Below are positions 11,357 through 22,792 of a stretch of 64,000 nt of DNA, one piece after another. Position numbers and translations under genes: made by a program. Numbering within the stretch: the first letter of the stretch is position 1; each line of letters opens with the position of its first letter. This DNA comes from Litsea cubeba. Taxonomy: Eukaryota; Streptophyta; Magnoliopsida; Laurales; Lauraceae. Location: positions 37,856,094 through 37,920,093 of the forward strand of contig CM022944.1 in assembly GCA_012931725.1 (NCBI GenBank), read 5' to 3'. Under the pieces are notes generated by a model. The model was not told where the DNA came from, ran no database searches, and saw only the letters and a program-made list of their open reading frames with translations.

Positions 11357-13040
11357 ATGGCTAATGTTGAGGAAAATGAGAATGAAAACAACAATATCCA
11401 GCCGAACAATGGAGGTATGGAAATGCCGGAATACGCCCGGCAGATGTTTGAAAGCTTTTTGAAAGCATATACGCAGGTTCAAGAACAGATTTTCCGCTCT
11501 TCACCAACTCCAAAGTGAGAATGGCGAGGGAAATAGCAATAACAAGGGTGGATCAGGAGAAGGTAGCAATAACGGAGGCAAAAATCGTGAGAAGGATACT
11601 CTATACAAGAGGTTCAACGAATTTCGCCCAAAGAGTTTTGAGGAGACCACTAACCCATGGGATGCGAATAAATGGGCAGAACATATGGAAGGCATCTTCG
11701 AGGTCATGGGGTGTACTGAACAACAGAAAGCCATATTAGCCGCTTTCAAACTAGAAGGCGATGCGAAGGAGTGGTGGAAAGCAATCAAGAGGTCCTTTAA
11801 TGGGCAAGAAGCAGAGATCACCTGGACCTTCTTCAAGCGCGAATTTATAAAGAAGTTTATACCGGATCACATTCGGGCGCAGAAGAAGAGGGAGTTTGAA
11901 ACATTGGTGCAAGGCAACCTTACTGTAGCCAAGTACGCTATCAAGTTCACCGAACTGTCTCACTTCGCAGAAACATTAGTGGCTACAGAACAGGAAAAGA
12001 TGGAGCGATTTGTTAATGGCCTGCGATCGGACATTAAGAAAGATGTGAAGCTGCACGAGCCGAAGACTTATGCAGAGGCTCTAAAGAAAGCCTTCGTGTC
12101 TGAAGAAGCAATCGAAGATATAAAGAGGGAAACCCAACTGGTAACAACGGAGGGCAAGTCAGATAATTCTAAACACCAGTTTCCCAACAAGAAACAGAAA
12201 ACTGGGGCTAAACCAGTTTGCAATCATTGTGAAGGATTCCATGAAACAAGCCAATGTCGAAAGAAATCGGGAGTGTGTTTCGGCTGTGGAAAGGGAGGTC
12301 ACAAAGTAAAGGATTGTCCGGAGGCTAGGGAAAGAAACCAAAACAAAAGAAAGGGTGGATGTTTCGGCTGTGGGCAGGAAGGACACCAGGTAAAGGACTG
12401 TCCTAAGAGGCAAGGAAGGAATCAGAACCAGACACAAGGACAACCCTTTAGACAGAATCAGCAGGATCGTCAACAGGAGCGTCCACAGAACCAACGCCCC
12501 TACCACCAGAATCAAACCTACCAGTACCGAGGAAACCAGCAGAACCCACCTCAAGGACAATATTACAATCAAGGCAGGAATAATCAAGGGGGGAACCAAG
12601 CTGGGCAGCAGCAGAATGGGAGAGTCTTTGCTCTGACCCATCAGGATGCGGAAACGGCCAATAATGTTGTTGAGGGTATGGTTTTAATTTCCAGTCATGA
12701 AGCTAGTACCTTATTCGATTCTGGTTCTACGCATTCTTTTGTTTCTCATGTTTTTGCTGCTAAGATAGGAAATTCCCCCTCAACATTGACTCATGCACTG
12801 GTAGTGTCAACACCCACGGGTGAACACATTCGTACTAGTACCATATTTTATGATTGTATGCTAGAAATTGCACAAGTGCAGATGCCGGCAGACCTGGTAG
12901 TATTGCATATGAATGACTTTGATGTCATTTTGGGAATGGATTGGCTTGCTAGGTATCGAGCCATTTTAGATTGTTTTAATAAAGTAGTTCGGTTTAACCT
13001 GGGGGGATTTACTCAGGTCAGTTTGGTGGGAAAGAGGAGG
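11357..13040 (+). pseudogene. Gypsy-1 gag-protease
   Basis: Starts with ATG at 11357 (MANVEENENENNN) and runs 53 codons to a frameshift near 11513 and a TGA at 11516. The true frame continues through SENGEGNSNN to the long ORF ending at 13049. Gag core: LEGDAKEWWKAIKRSF and FIPDHIRAQKKREFETLVQG. Two CCHC zinc knuckles follow (CFGCGKGGHKVKDC; CFGCGQEGHQVKDC), the second possibly a recent internal duplication. A Gln/Asn-rich linker leads to the aspartic protease (LFDSGSTHSFVS; DVILGMDWL). A second indel near 13020-13036 shifts the frame before RT. Two knuckles in tandem are less common than one. Confidence 0.9.
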
Positions 13041-16000
13041 ACCTGTTAGGTCGATAGTCATCTCAGCCATCAAAGCCGTTGAGCTATTGAGGAGTGGGTG
13101 CAAAGGCTTCATAGCCTTTATCACTGAAGATAAACAGAAGCCCCGATTAGAAGATATCCCTGTTGTTAGGGAATTTCCGGAAGTATTTTTGGATGATTTG
13201 CCTGGATTACCCCCAATTCGAGAGGTCGATTTTACTATTGAGTTAATGCCGGGAACAGCCCCGATTTCTAAGGCACCTTATCGAATGGCTCCTGCGGAAC
13301 TGAAGGAACTCAAGGATCAATTAGAGGAGTTATTGGACAAAGGATTCATCCGACCTAGCATATCTCCATGGGGAGCACCGGTGTTGTTTGTGAAGAAAAA
13401 GGATGGCACTTTGAGAATGTGTATTGATTATAGACAGTTAAATCAGGTGACTATCAAGAACAAGTACCCTCTACCTCGCATTGATGAATTGTTTGATCAA
13501 CTACAAGGTGCGAAATACTTTTCCAAGATTGATCTCCGATCCGGCTACCATCAGCTAAGGGTGAGGGAGGAAGATATTTCCAAGACGGCATTTCGAACGC
13601 GATATGGTCACTACGAATTTTTAGTCATGCCTTTCGGTTTAACCAATGCCCCAGCCGCATTCATGGCAATGATGAACCAAGTTTTCCAACCCTATTTGGA
13701 TAAGTTTGTGGTGGTATTTATTGATGATATTTTGATTTACTCTAGGGAATGGCACGAACATGAAGAACATTTGCGTATCTCCTTACAGCTGTTGAGGGAC
13801 AACCAGTTGTACGCCAAGCTAAGTAAGTGTGATTTTTTGGCTCACACAAGTCACCTTTTTGGGCCACATTATTTCAGGAGAAGGACTATCAGTAGATCCT
13901 ACTAAAATTGAAGCAGTTACGAATTGGAAGCAACCTGCAAATGTGTCCGAAGTTCGAAGTTTCTTAGGCTTGGCAGGCTATTATCGACGGTTCGTGCAAG
14001 GATTTTCTACAATTGCTGGGCCACTTACCAGACTCACAAGAAAGGATGTCCCGTTCATTTGGAATGAGAACTGCGAGGATAGCTTCCGAACTTTGAAAGG
14101 TAAGCTCACATCGGCACCAATACTTACCCTCCCCGCTGGGAGTGGAGGATTTGTGATTTACTGTGATGCGTCGTTGCAGGGACTAGGGTGTGTTCTCATG
14201 CAGCATGGAAAGGTGATTGCGTATGCTTCCAGACAGCTTAAAGTCCATGAACAAAATTATGCTACGCATGACCTTGAGTTAGCAGCTGTGGTTTTTGCAT
14301 TAAAAATTTGGAGGCACTATCTTTACGGAGAAGAATTTGAAGTGTATACCGATCATAAGAGCCTCAAGTACATGTTTTCTCAAAAGGAGTTAAACTTGAG
14401 ACAACGGAGATGGATGGAATTTCTCAAGGATTATGATTTTTCAATCTTTTATCATCCAGGAAAGGCGAATGTTGTAGCTGATGCCTTGAGCAGAAAATCG
14501 GTACAGATGGCTTGTTTGACATTGGAATGGAGATTGCTTGAAGAGATCAAGGATTTGGATGTTAACTTATGGTCTATTGACAACAAAATATTATTGGGAA
14601 GCTTCAAGGTTCAACCCGAATTAATACAAAGAATAAAGGACCACCAGAGGGACGATAAAGCATTGACAGATATCTTTGACAAGATGGATAATAAACCAGA
14701 CTTCTCTATTGTTAATGGTGTGTTGTATTTCCGAGGCAGACTCTGTGTACCACATGTTCGAGAAATCAAAGATGAAATTTTGAAAGAAGCCCATCATACA
14801 AGATATACCATCCATCCAGGGAGTACTAAGATGTATCAGAATTTAAAAATCAGATTTTGGTGGGTTGGAATGAAAAATGATGTCACTGAATTTGTCGGCC
14901 GTTGTTTTACTTGTCAACAAGTGAAGGCTGATCATAGAAAGCCGGGGGGATTACTGCAGCCGTTGCCAATACCCGAATGGAAATGGGAGCATATCACTAT
15001 GGATTTTATTTCCGGATTTCCTAGAACTGCAAGGCATAATGAAATAATTTGGGTCATCGTGGATCGATTGACTAAATCGGCACACTTTTTACCACTCAAA
15101 GGAAAAACCACGATGGAACAACTGGCCAAAACCTATGTTCGGGAAATTGTACGATTACATGGTGTTCCAGCATCAATCGTCTCCGACAGAGATACTAGGT
15201 TTGTTTCACAATTTTGGAAAAGCTTGCAAAAGGCTATGGGTACTAAATTGCATTTTAGCACTGCATATCACCCCCAGACAGACGGGCAGACGGAAAGAAC
15301 AAATCAAACGCTGGAAGACATGCTTCGAGCTTGTGCCATAGATTTCACAGACAGTTGGGATGAGCAGTTACCATTAGCAGAGTTTGCTTATAACAATAGT
15401 TATCATTCGAGTATTCAGATGGCTCCTTTCGAGGCTTTGTATGGTAGGAGTTGTCGTTCTCCGATTTGTTGGGAAGAAGTGGGCGATCGGCGAATTTTAG
15501 GTCCTGAATGGGTGCAAACTTCTACTGAGAACATTAAGAAAATTCGGGATCGGTTAAAGACTGCTCAGAGTCGCCAGAAGAGTTATGCTGACAAACGCCG
15601 CCGAGAATTGGAATTTATGATTGGTGACTCCGTATTCCTCAAAGTCTCTCCAACTAAGGGAGTGATGCGATTCGGCAAGAAAGGAAAGCTCAACCCGCGA
15701 TACATCGGACCATTCAAGATTACAGGACGTGTGAGCGATGGGAATGCTTACGAACTGGACCTTCCATCACAGTTAGCTGGTGTTCACAAAGTGTTTCATG
15801 TGTCAATGTTGAAGAAATATGAGCCGGACCCATCTCATGTACTTGATCTTGTGACAATGGAATTACAACCCAATTTATCATATGAAGAGAGACCTGTTGC
15901 AATCTTAGACACCAAGGACATGGTGTTACGGCGACGAACAGTTCGACTCGTTAAGGTGTTATGGACACATCATGATCCAAAGGAGGCCACCTGGGAGCTC

Positions 16001-16092
16001 GAGGACGACGTTCGGAGCAAGTATCCGCATCTTTTTGTCACAGGTATGTTCTTAATTTGGAGGACCAAATTTCCCAAGGAGGGAAGTATGTA
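13039..16092 (+). pseudogene. Gypsy-1 pol: RT, RNase H, integrase, chromodomain
   Basis: RT has CIDYRQLN, MPFGLTNAPAAF and the catalytic FIDDILIYS near 13718-13744. One extra T in a T6 run near 13831-13836 breaks the frame at KCDFW; the next frame continues without stops to 16093. RNase H: YCDASLQGLGCVLMQ, TDHKSLKYMF, NVVADALSRK. Integrase: zinc-binding HH-CC segment (CFTCQQVKADH), then D,D,E core (MDFISGFP; VSDRDTRFVSQFW; GQTERTNQTLEDM). The C-terminal part (YIGPFKITGRV; VLWTHHDPKEATWELEDDV) is the chromodomain-like tail of chromoviruses. The stop codon TAA lies within the first bases of the 3' LTR. Two separate indels stop expression as one polyprotein. Confidence 0.92.
16074..16086 (+). 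promoter_or_regulatory. Gypsy-1 polypurine tract
   Basis: CCAAGGAGGGAAG sits three bases before the TGTAATATCC start of the 3' LTR, as in Del/Tekay elements. Confidence 0.85.
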
Positions 16093-18345
16093 ATATCCTG
16101 AGTACTTGGGCCTAGAATGGGTTTGGCCCAAGTAGTATTTTAATTATAGATTGGCCCAAGATATAATGTTAGTAGAACCCAAGTTATAATGGAAATAGAG
16201 TCCATGCATCTTTGAAACTTAACAAGTATCCCACGTGAGTGAAATTGGGAAAGAAGGGAGTTGTAACACAACTCTAAGAAGGAAGTTTGAAAGGAATAGG
16301 GAGTTTCTATATTTCCTCTATATAAAGAAACCAACGACCATAGTTGTATTATAATCATTCTCATTGGAGAAATTCTCTGAGAGCAAACCATTGTGGTTTT
16401 CGATTTAGGAGAAGGAGAAGAAGGCGGCTGTTGATGTCAAGCTCGCATTCAAAGAAGACAATTGTGTATCAGAGGTGAGTGGATCTTCCTAAATACCTAT
16501 ATGATTTAATCAAGATGGCTGATAATAGGGCATGATTCAATTATTCTTAATTGCTATGTATACAGTGATTTTTCTGTAACTGTGGAGTAGATATAAAATC
16601 TGTTTGAGCCCAGGGAATAATGTAAGAAGGGCTGTTTGAATGATACAACTGATATGGAGTACAAATCCATGAGCATCCATCAAATAGGTATGAAATTGGT
16701 GAGACCAGAAGCATGTCGACAATGATACAGAGTGATATAAAGGAGTTGTGGGACCCATCTAAGGATCGGATTAGTGATCAAAGCCCCACATCTGTGAGAG
16801 GAGTGGTAGTCGACCACTGTGTAGATGGACATCTAACAATTGAATCAGTGGGACCCACTGATCAATGTATTTCAAGGATGTCAGGCGTGAATTGGAGACA
16901 AAACAGTAAATTACCGATTTTGATTGTGGACCCCACGTTGTGATTGGATGATGGATCAAGACCACACATCTGTTCAAGGACACATAGTCGACCAAGGTGT
17001 AGTTGGCTGATCATGGAATTGGATGGTGGGACCCACTGCACATTGAAACCAAGAAGAATCCAGGCGTCATTCCACCTGAAGGTCGTTTTGGGTTTGTGGA
17101 CCCCATTACATGATCAAACAGTGAATCAGACCCATTGGCAGTGTGCATCAGTCTTGGGCGACCCATACCTAGTTGTCTGATCATGCATTTGATCAGTGGG
17201 ACCCACCATGATTAGAGCCAATATGATACAGGCGTGAACTATACTAGTCCTTGTATGAATAAAACTGTCAGATGGAATATATAATTAGATTAGTCCTAGA
17301 CTTGGTGAGTAAATAACATATGACCCTTACATTCAGATTACTTAACTTTTAAGTGATCAATTGACTGAGTTTAACCATATGGATATGTGATTAATTTTGT
17401 AAGATCAGGATTAATTACATGATTATGATTAATTATGGAAGATCAGGATTAATTACATGATTATAATTAATTATGTAGATTGTGATTAATTATATGGACA
17501 GTGAGTAATCAATGTGAATATGGGACACCCTATACTAATCGATGCTAATTATGCTTAGATGGGGGCAATGATCAATCTGAATGGTGTTTGGGTTGGGTCC
17601 ACGCTGCTAAGCATGAGTATTTATTTCTATTAATTACTGTTTATGTTTTCAGTCGATATATAATTATGAAATACAATGTATTTGGGTTTTATATGTTGGA
17701 CTGGTGTCCGGATGATGGATGGCTTCGGGCCATGATGGCCGGTATAGCGGCGGGTCCTTAATGGACGTGATGAGCCACTTTGATGGCTGGTCCTTGGTGG
17801 ACGTGTCTAATGAGACAGGGTCATGGTGACCGGTATACATGTATACGATAAGGCCTTTGAGGCGTGGTGTTGTGCATGGGCACGGATTGTGTATGAAAGA
17901 ATCTAAATAATACTTGATTATTGATTTAGACTTGTTAAATCATGTGATGTTATATTTATATGATTTGTGTAATTTAGGAATATTCATTCACCAGTAATAC
18001 TGATGTTGCTTTTACCCCCTTCAGGAAATCAAGCTGCGGGCGGGATAGAGCGGAACGATGATCAGCACGTGAATTTCAATATGCGTGGCTGACAAGAGTG
18101 CACGACAAAAGATATTGTAGTAGATAAAAGGATTAGCATGGTTTAGGATATTATTTGATGTTTTAGCACATTATTGATGCAGACCGAACATAGAATAGTT
18201 TGAGTAACTATTTGATTAAATGAAAGTATTATTTGATTCTAAATGCCAAATGCTTATGTGAATTATTTGACTAATATCTGGTAAATCTTATCCAAGTTAT
18301 CACGATCCAGAGATCTGACAGGGCCCCAGGATTTGGGTCGTGACA
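16089..18345 (+). repeat. Full-length 3' LTR of gypsy-1 (2257 bp)
   Basis: TGTAATATCC...GTCGTGACA. A TATA box (CTATATAAAG) lies at 16318-16327. A 170-178 bp tandem array occupies about 16780-17245, and two 38-bp repeats start at 17401 and 17439. Only the last 821 bp has a counterpart at the 5' end. Confidence 0.9.
16780..17245 (+). repeat. LTR-internal tandem repeat, ~175 bp unit
   Basis: GTGGGACCCAC recurs at 16848, 17026 and 17196, each preceded by a CGACC...GT(A)G-type segment and followed by a CAGGCGT motif about 30-45 bp later. Three diverged copies with spacings of 178 and 170 bp. Confidence 0.75.
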
Positions 18346-18587
18346 GCTACTTAAACTTGGACACTGCAATTATAGAACCCAAACCCACTGATCTTATTGA
18401 AAATAGCTCTCAAGCTGCGAGAGCATCTTATGAAAAATGGATCAAGGCCAACCATCTAAGTCTCATAATGATCAAGAGATCCATAGCTAAACATATCCGT
18501 GGTTCAATCCCAGATAATGAAAATGCAAAAAGGCCTATCTCGAATCTGTGGAGCAACAATTTCAAGCATCTGATAAGGCTTTGATAG
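18346..18587 (+). repeat. 242-bp direct duplication, right copy
   Basis: Repeats 10130-10371 and continues in register into the rest of copia-2 gag at 18588. This is therefore the copy contiguous with the downstream half of the host element. Confidence 0.92.
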
Positions 18588-18765
18588 TTACTTTGATTGC
18601 CAAATTATCTTCAATGAAATATGATGGATCTAGCGGTATCAGAGAACATATCATGGAGATGAGGGATATAGCGGCCCAACTTAACTCTCTAGAAATGACA
18701 ATTTCCGAAGATTATATAGTCCAATTTATTTTGAACTCCTTGCCCCCTCAATTTGGACCTTTCAT
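18360..18765 (+). pseudogene. Copia-2 gag, middle part
   Basis: After the shared A-run frameshift, the frame VEQQFQASDKAL...KLSSMKYDGSSGIREHIMEM (about 18548-18765) is a standard copia Gag (UBN2-like) core, ending QFILNSLPPQFGPF. It is then cut by an inverted copy of upstream gag sequence beginning at 18766. Confidence 0.85.
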
Positions 18766-18951
18766 AGATTCGAGATAGGCCTTTGCATTTTTTTTATCTA
18801 GGATTGAACCACGAATATGTTTAGCTATGGATCTTTTGATCATCATGAGACTTAGACGGTTGGCCTTGATTCATTTTTCATAAGATGCTCTCGCAACTTG
18901 AGAGTTATTTTCAGTAAGATCAGCGGGTTTAGATTCCATAATTGCAGTGTC
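18766..18951 (-). repeat. Inverted copy of the gag segment
   Basis: The minus strand matches 10144-10331 and 18360-18547, with roughly 8% differences, mostly transitions. Unlike the direct copies it keeps the in-frame GCAAAGGCC. It interrupts gag between FGPF and the zinc-knuckle region. With 18360-18547 it forms a ~186-bp inverted repeat with a ~218-bp spacer. Confidence 0.85.
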
Positions 18952-18954
18952 TGA

Positions 18955-19135
18955 GAAACCATATCCCAAGGGTAAGAAAAGTTTGAAAAAGAAAGGCTAG
19001 AAACCTGCTTTGACTGATCAAGTCGGGAATAACAATAGTGAACCAAGGTGCTTCTTCTGCCGCAAAAAGGGACATCTGAAGAAAGACTGCTTGAAGAGAC
19101 AGAAATGGTTTGAATCTAGAGGTATAAATAATTAT
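18955..19135 (+). pseudogene. Copia-2 gag C-terminus with zinc knuckle
   Basis: A basic stretch (PKGKKSLKKKG, then a stop) is followed by CFFCRKKGHLKKDC, an intact CCHC knuckle at about 19050-19091. Frame stops make it non-coding. Confidence 0.8.
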
Positions 19136-19189
19136 TTTGTTTGTTATCAAATAAATCTTTTAGATGTTCCTTCAAATACTTGGTAGATT

Positions 19190-20279
19190 GATTCCATGCA
19201 GGGCTTTCACTCAAGCCGGAGTCCAAGGAATGAACAAAGAAAATTTTTGATGGGCAGCCGGCTGGAGGCTGATGTAAAGGCTGTGGGGACTTACAGACTG
19301 ATTCTTAATTCCGGATTCCAGTTGGACCTAAATACCACTTTCTATGTTCCTACAATAAGTAGATATTTAATCTCTTTTGGACAAAGTATTTTGAGTATTT
19401 ATAAGAATAAATTTTTAATTGGTGGTGGTATTTTATGTGATGGTCTTTATAAATTGAATCTAGATTCATGGTTTGCTAGTTCCTTACTTACCTTGCATGA
19501 GAATAATGTTATGAATGATGGTGTTAAGAGACGAATATTGAATGAGAATTCCTTGATTTTGTTGCATAAAAGGCTAGGACAGATCTTACAAGAGAGACTA
19601 GAAAGATTAGTAAATGATGGGGTATTACGAGCCCTAGATTTCTCTAATTTTGGTGTCTGTATAGACTCATAAAAGGCAAGTAGACCAAACATGTTAATAA
19701 AAACAAAGCCACAAGATGAATAGAACTACTTGAATTAATCCATATAGATATTTGTGGTTATTTTCTTATGCCATGTCATAGTGGTTAAAAATACTTTATC
19801 CCCTTTATTGATGATTTCACTAGATATGGATATGTCTACCTGTTATATGAGAAATCATAATCTTTGAAAGCCTTTCGAATTTATAAGGATGAAGTTGAAA
19901 AAGGTTAGATAGAAAAATAAAGGTTGTGAGATTTTATAAGGGTGGAGAGTATTATAGGAGGCATGATGAATTAGGTCAAAATCCTGACCCATTTGCTAAA
20001 TTTCAAGAAAGTCATGGCATTCATGCTGAATATACATTGCCTGGCTCCCCACATCAAAATGGTGTGTCTGAAAGACGTAATAGAACGCTTATAAAAATGG
20101 CACAGAGTATGTTAAGTAATTGTAAATTACCTGACTCTATGTGGGAAGAAGCCCTAAAAACAGCTACATATATCCTAAACCGTATACCCACTAAGGCAGT
20201 TCCTAAAACTCCTTACGAGTTATGGACAGGTAAGAAGCCAAGTTTAGGACATCAGTGGGTAGTTTATTGGATATCCTGA
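19190..20279 (+). pseudogene. Copia-2 protease/integrase remnant
   Basis: 19196-19672 covers a ruined protease (IDSMQGFHSS where IDSGATHH is expected) and the pre-integrase region (FYVPTISRYLISFGQ; LHKRLGQILQERLERLVNDGVL). Integrase core pieces follow from 19730, with stops. 19926-20279 reads FYKGGEYYRRHDE then SPHQNGVSERRNRTLIKMAQSML, the catalytic Asp/Glu region, and IPTKAVPKTPYELWTGKKPS. The frame breaks at 20279. Confidence 0.85.
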
Positions 20280-22259
20280 AAGGTCTAAAGGTTTTAGATT
20301 TTACCGTCCTACTCATACCACTAAAATTGTTGAAACCGGAAATGTCAAATTCATAGAAAATGATGACATTAGTGGGAGCATTGCACCACGAAATGTGGTA
20401 TTTGAAGAACATCGGATACCTATTCAAGTACCGATTGAAACGATTAGAGCTGGTATTCCAAATGACTTCGTTCAGAACGATATGATGGAAATAAAACTTA
20501 TCATACCAGATGAACCACTAGATAAGAATGTCACTTATAATGAAATGATTGCATATATTATTCATCCGAATCAAAATTTAGTGGAACTAAAGCTTTAAGA
20601 AGATCTCAAAGATCTAAGAGGTTTGCTATATCGGATGACTATATTGTTTATCTTCAAGAATCTGATTTTGACATAGGTGTTAAGGAAGATCCTGTAACTG
20701 TTTCACAATCCATTAAAGGAGATGATTCGAATAAATGGATTGATACCATGCAAGGAGAGTTAAAATCCATGTCAATAAATAAAGTCTGGGATCTCGTCGA
20801 GTTGTCTCAAGGGTCTGCTACTATAGGATGTAAATGGATTTTTAAGACCAAGCAAGACTCAAAGGGCAAAATCGAGCGATTTAAGGCTAGACATGTAGCT
20901 AAGAGATTTACTCAAAGGTAAAATATTGATTATAAAGACACATTTTCATCAGTTTCTTCGAATGACTCTTTCGGAATCATAATTGCATTAGTAACTCATT
21001 TTAATTTAGAGTTACATTAAATGCATGTGAAAACAACGTTCTTCAATGAGAATTTATCTGAAGAGGTATATATGAAACAACCAGAAGGACTTGAGGAAAA
21101 AGGCAAAGAAAAACTAGTTTGTAGATTAAATAAATCTATATATGGGCTTAAACATGCTTCAAGGCAATGTTATATTAAGTTTCATGATACCATTACCTCC
21201 TTCGGGTTTAAGAAAAACATTGTTGATCAATGTATATACCTGAAGATCAGTGGGAACAAGTTCATTATTTTAGTCTTATATGTAGATGACATTCAACTTG
21301 CCAGTAATGATCTTGGCCTACTATATGAAACAAAAGAATACCTCATAGAGAATTTTGAAATGAAAGATATGGGCTAAGCATCCTTTGTGCTTGAAATCGA
21401 GATTATTAGAAAAAGATCTCGATGACTACTAATACTTTCACAAAAAGCCTATATCAATAGAGTTCTTGAAAGATTCAATATGCAGAATTGTTCTGGAGGA
21501 AATGCACCTATATCAAGAGGTGATCTATTCTCCAAAGATCAATGTCCAAGAAATGACATCGAGAGAAAACAGATGCAAGATATTCCATATGCTTCCGTTG
21601 TAGGAAGTCTTTTATATGCTCAGACTTGTACCCGTCCAGACATCAGTTTTGCAGTTAGCATGCTAGGAAGGTATCGGTCTAACCCTGGCATGGTACATTG
21701 GAAAGCAGCAAAGAAGGTCATGCGATATTTATAACGGACTAAAGAACATATGCTCACTTATAGAAAATCTGATCACTTGGAAGTGATTGGATATCCAGAC
21801 TCAGATTTTGCTGGGTGCCTCGACATAAGGAGATTTATATCAGGATACATTTTTCTCCTTGTTGGTGGGGCCGTTTCGTGGAAAAGTGTTATACAGACTA
21901 CAACTGCTTCTTCCACATTTCAAGCAGAATTTGTGGCATGCTTTGAGGCCACTAATCAAGCTATATGGCTGTAAAATTTTATTTCAAGGCATCAAATCAT
22001 GAATTCCATTTCTAAGCCGCTGAAAACTTATTGTGATAATACTTCATGTGTTCGCTTCTCTAACAACGACAAGAGTTCTAGCGCTGCAAATCACTTTCAG
22101 ATAAAATATCTTGCCGATAAAGAGAAGGTTCGGGATGGTTTAGTATCTATAGAGCAAATCAATACAAAGCTCATGATTGCAGATCGTATGACCAAAGCAT
22201 TACCGGCAGAGGCCTATAATGATCATGTTAGAGAAATGGGTCTCATTGTGTTAACTTAA
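20280..22259 (+). pseudogene. Copia-2 RT and RNase H remnant
   Basis: RT runs from about 20730 (WDLVELSQGSATIGCKWIFKTK) through VYMKQPEGLEEKGKEKLVCRL and YGLKHASRQCYIKF to the catalytic YVDDIQLASND at 21278-21310. Linker PYASVVGSLLYAQTCTRPDI is at about 21585-21645. RNase H has SDFAGCLDIRRFISGYIF, SSTFQAEFVACFEATNQAIWL and KYLADKEKVRDG, ending at 22259. At least five in-frame stops interrupt it. Confidence 0.88.
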
Positions 22260-22743
22260 TGTATGTGATTGACAGGATTTATGCTATTTACTTAGACATT
22301 TTTATTGATCAATTTTCATTAATAATGATTATGTTCTCTTGCTTTTTTTTTGTGCGTACACAATTAATTCATTATTGAAAAGCAAGATAAATTTCAGCTG
22401 GACCAATAAATAGGAATTTTTAGTCCACTCCCATTATTTCCCTCGATTTATGACTCGACTAAATGGAATTATTAATATTGTGGTACATGGAAGGAATTAT
22501 GTCACAAAATTGATGTTTGACCGCTATGATTCGCATTATTGGTTTCATTTAGTTACAGTATATAAGAATTAATATAAACAAGATTGACTGGGCTGTTTTA
22601 CTAATGAGTAGCCACTTGTCGGGATTTTTTTTTTTTAAATTTAGTTGAATCCAAGTTGAGTCAAAGTTTTTTTTTTTTTTTCAACTAGTTCTTTTTTCAA
22701 AATTATATCATAAAAGGTGGATTGCTTTTATATGGTCGTCTTG

Positions 22744-22792
22744 ACCAAGTGGGAGATCACATATGTGTCGTCATTCAGACCAAGTGGGAGAT
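22744..22792 (+). promoter_or_regulatory. Copia-2 polypurine tract, doubled motif
   Basis: GACCAAGTGGGAGAT appears twice, at 22743-22757 and 22778-22792. The second abuts the 3' LTR at 22793 and is the position expected for the functional PPT. Confidence 0.75.

Larger units (their letters stand above)
10372..18345 (+). mobile_element. Gypsy-1: Tekay/Del-type chromovirus nested in copia-2
   Basis: Nearly complete Ty3/gypsy element: truncated 5' LTR (10372-11195), PBS (11199-11210), gag, protease, RT, RNase H, integrase and chromodomain-like C-terminus, then a PPT and a 2257-bp 3' LTR (16089-18345). The two LTRs share 821-824 bp and differ only by about three indel bases, so the copy is young. 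Three frameshifts still break the coding region. The 5' LTR lacks its first ~1.4 kb, including the promoter. Confidence 0.93.
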
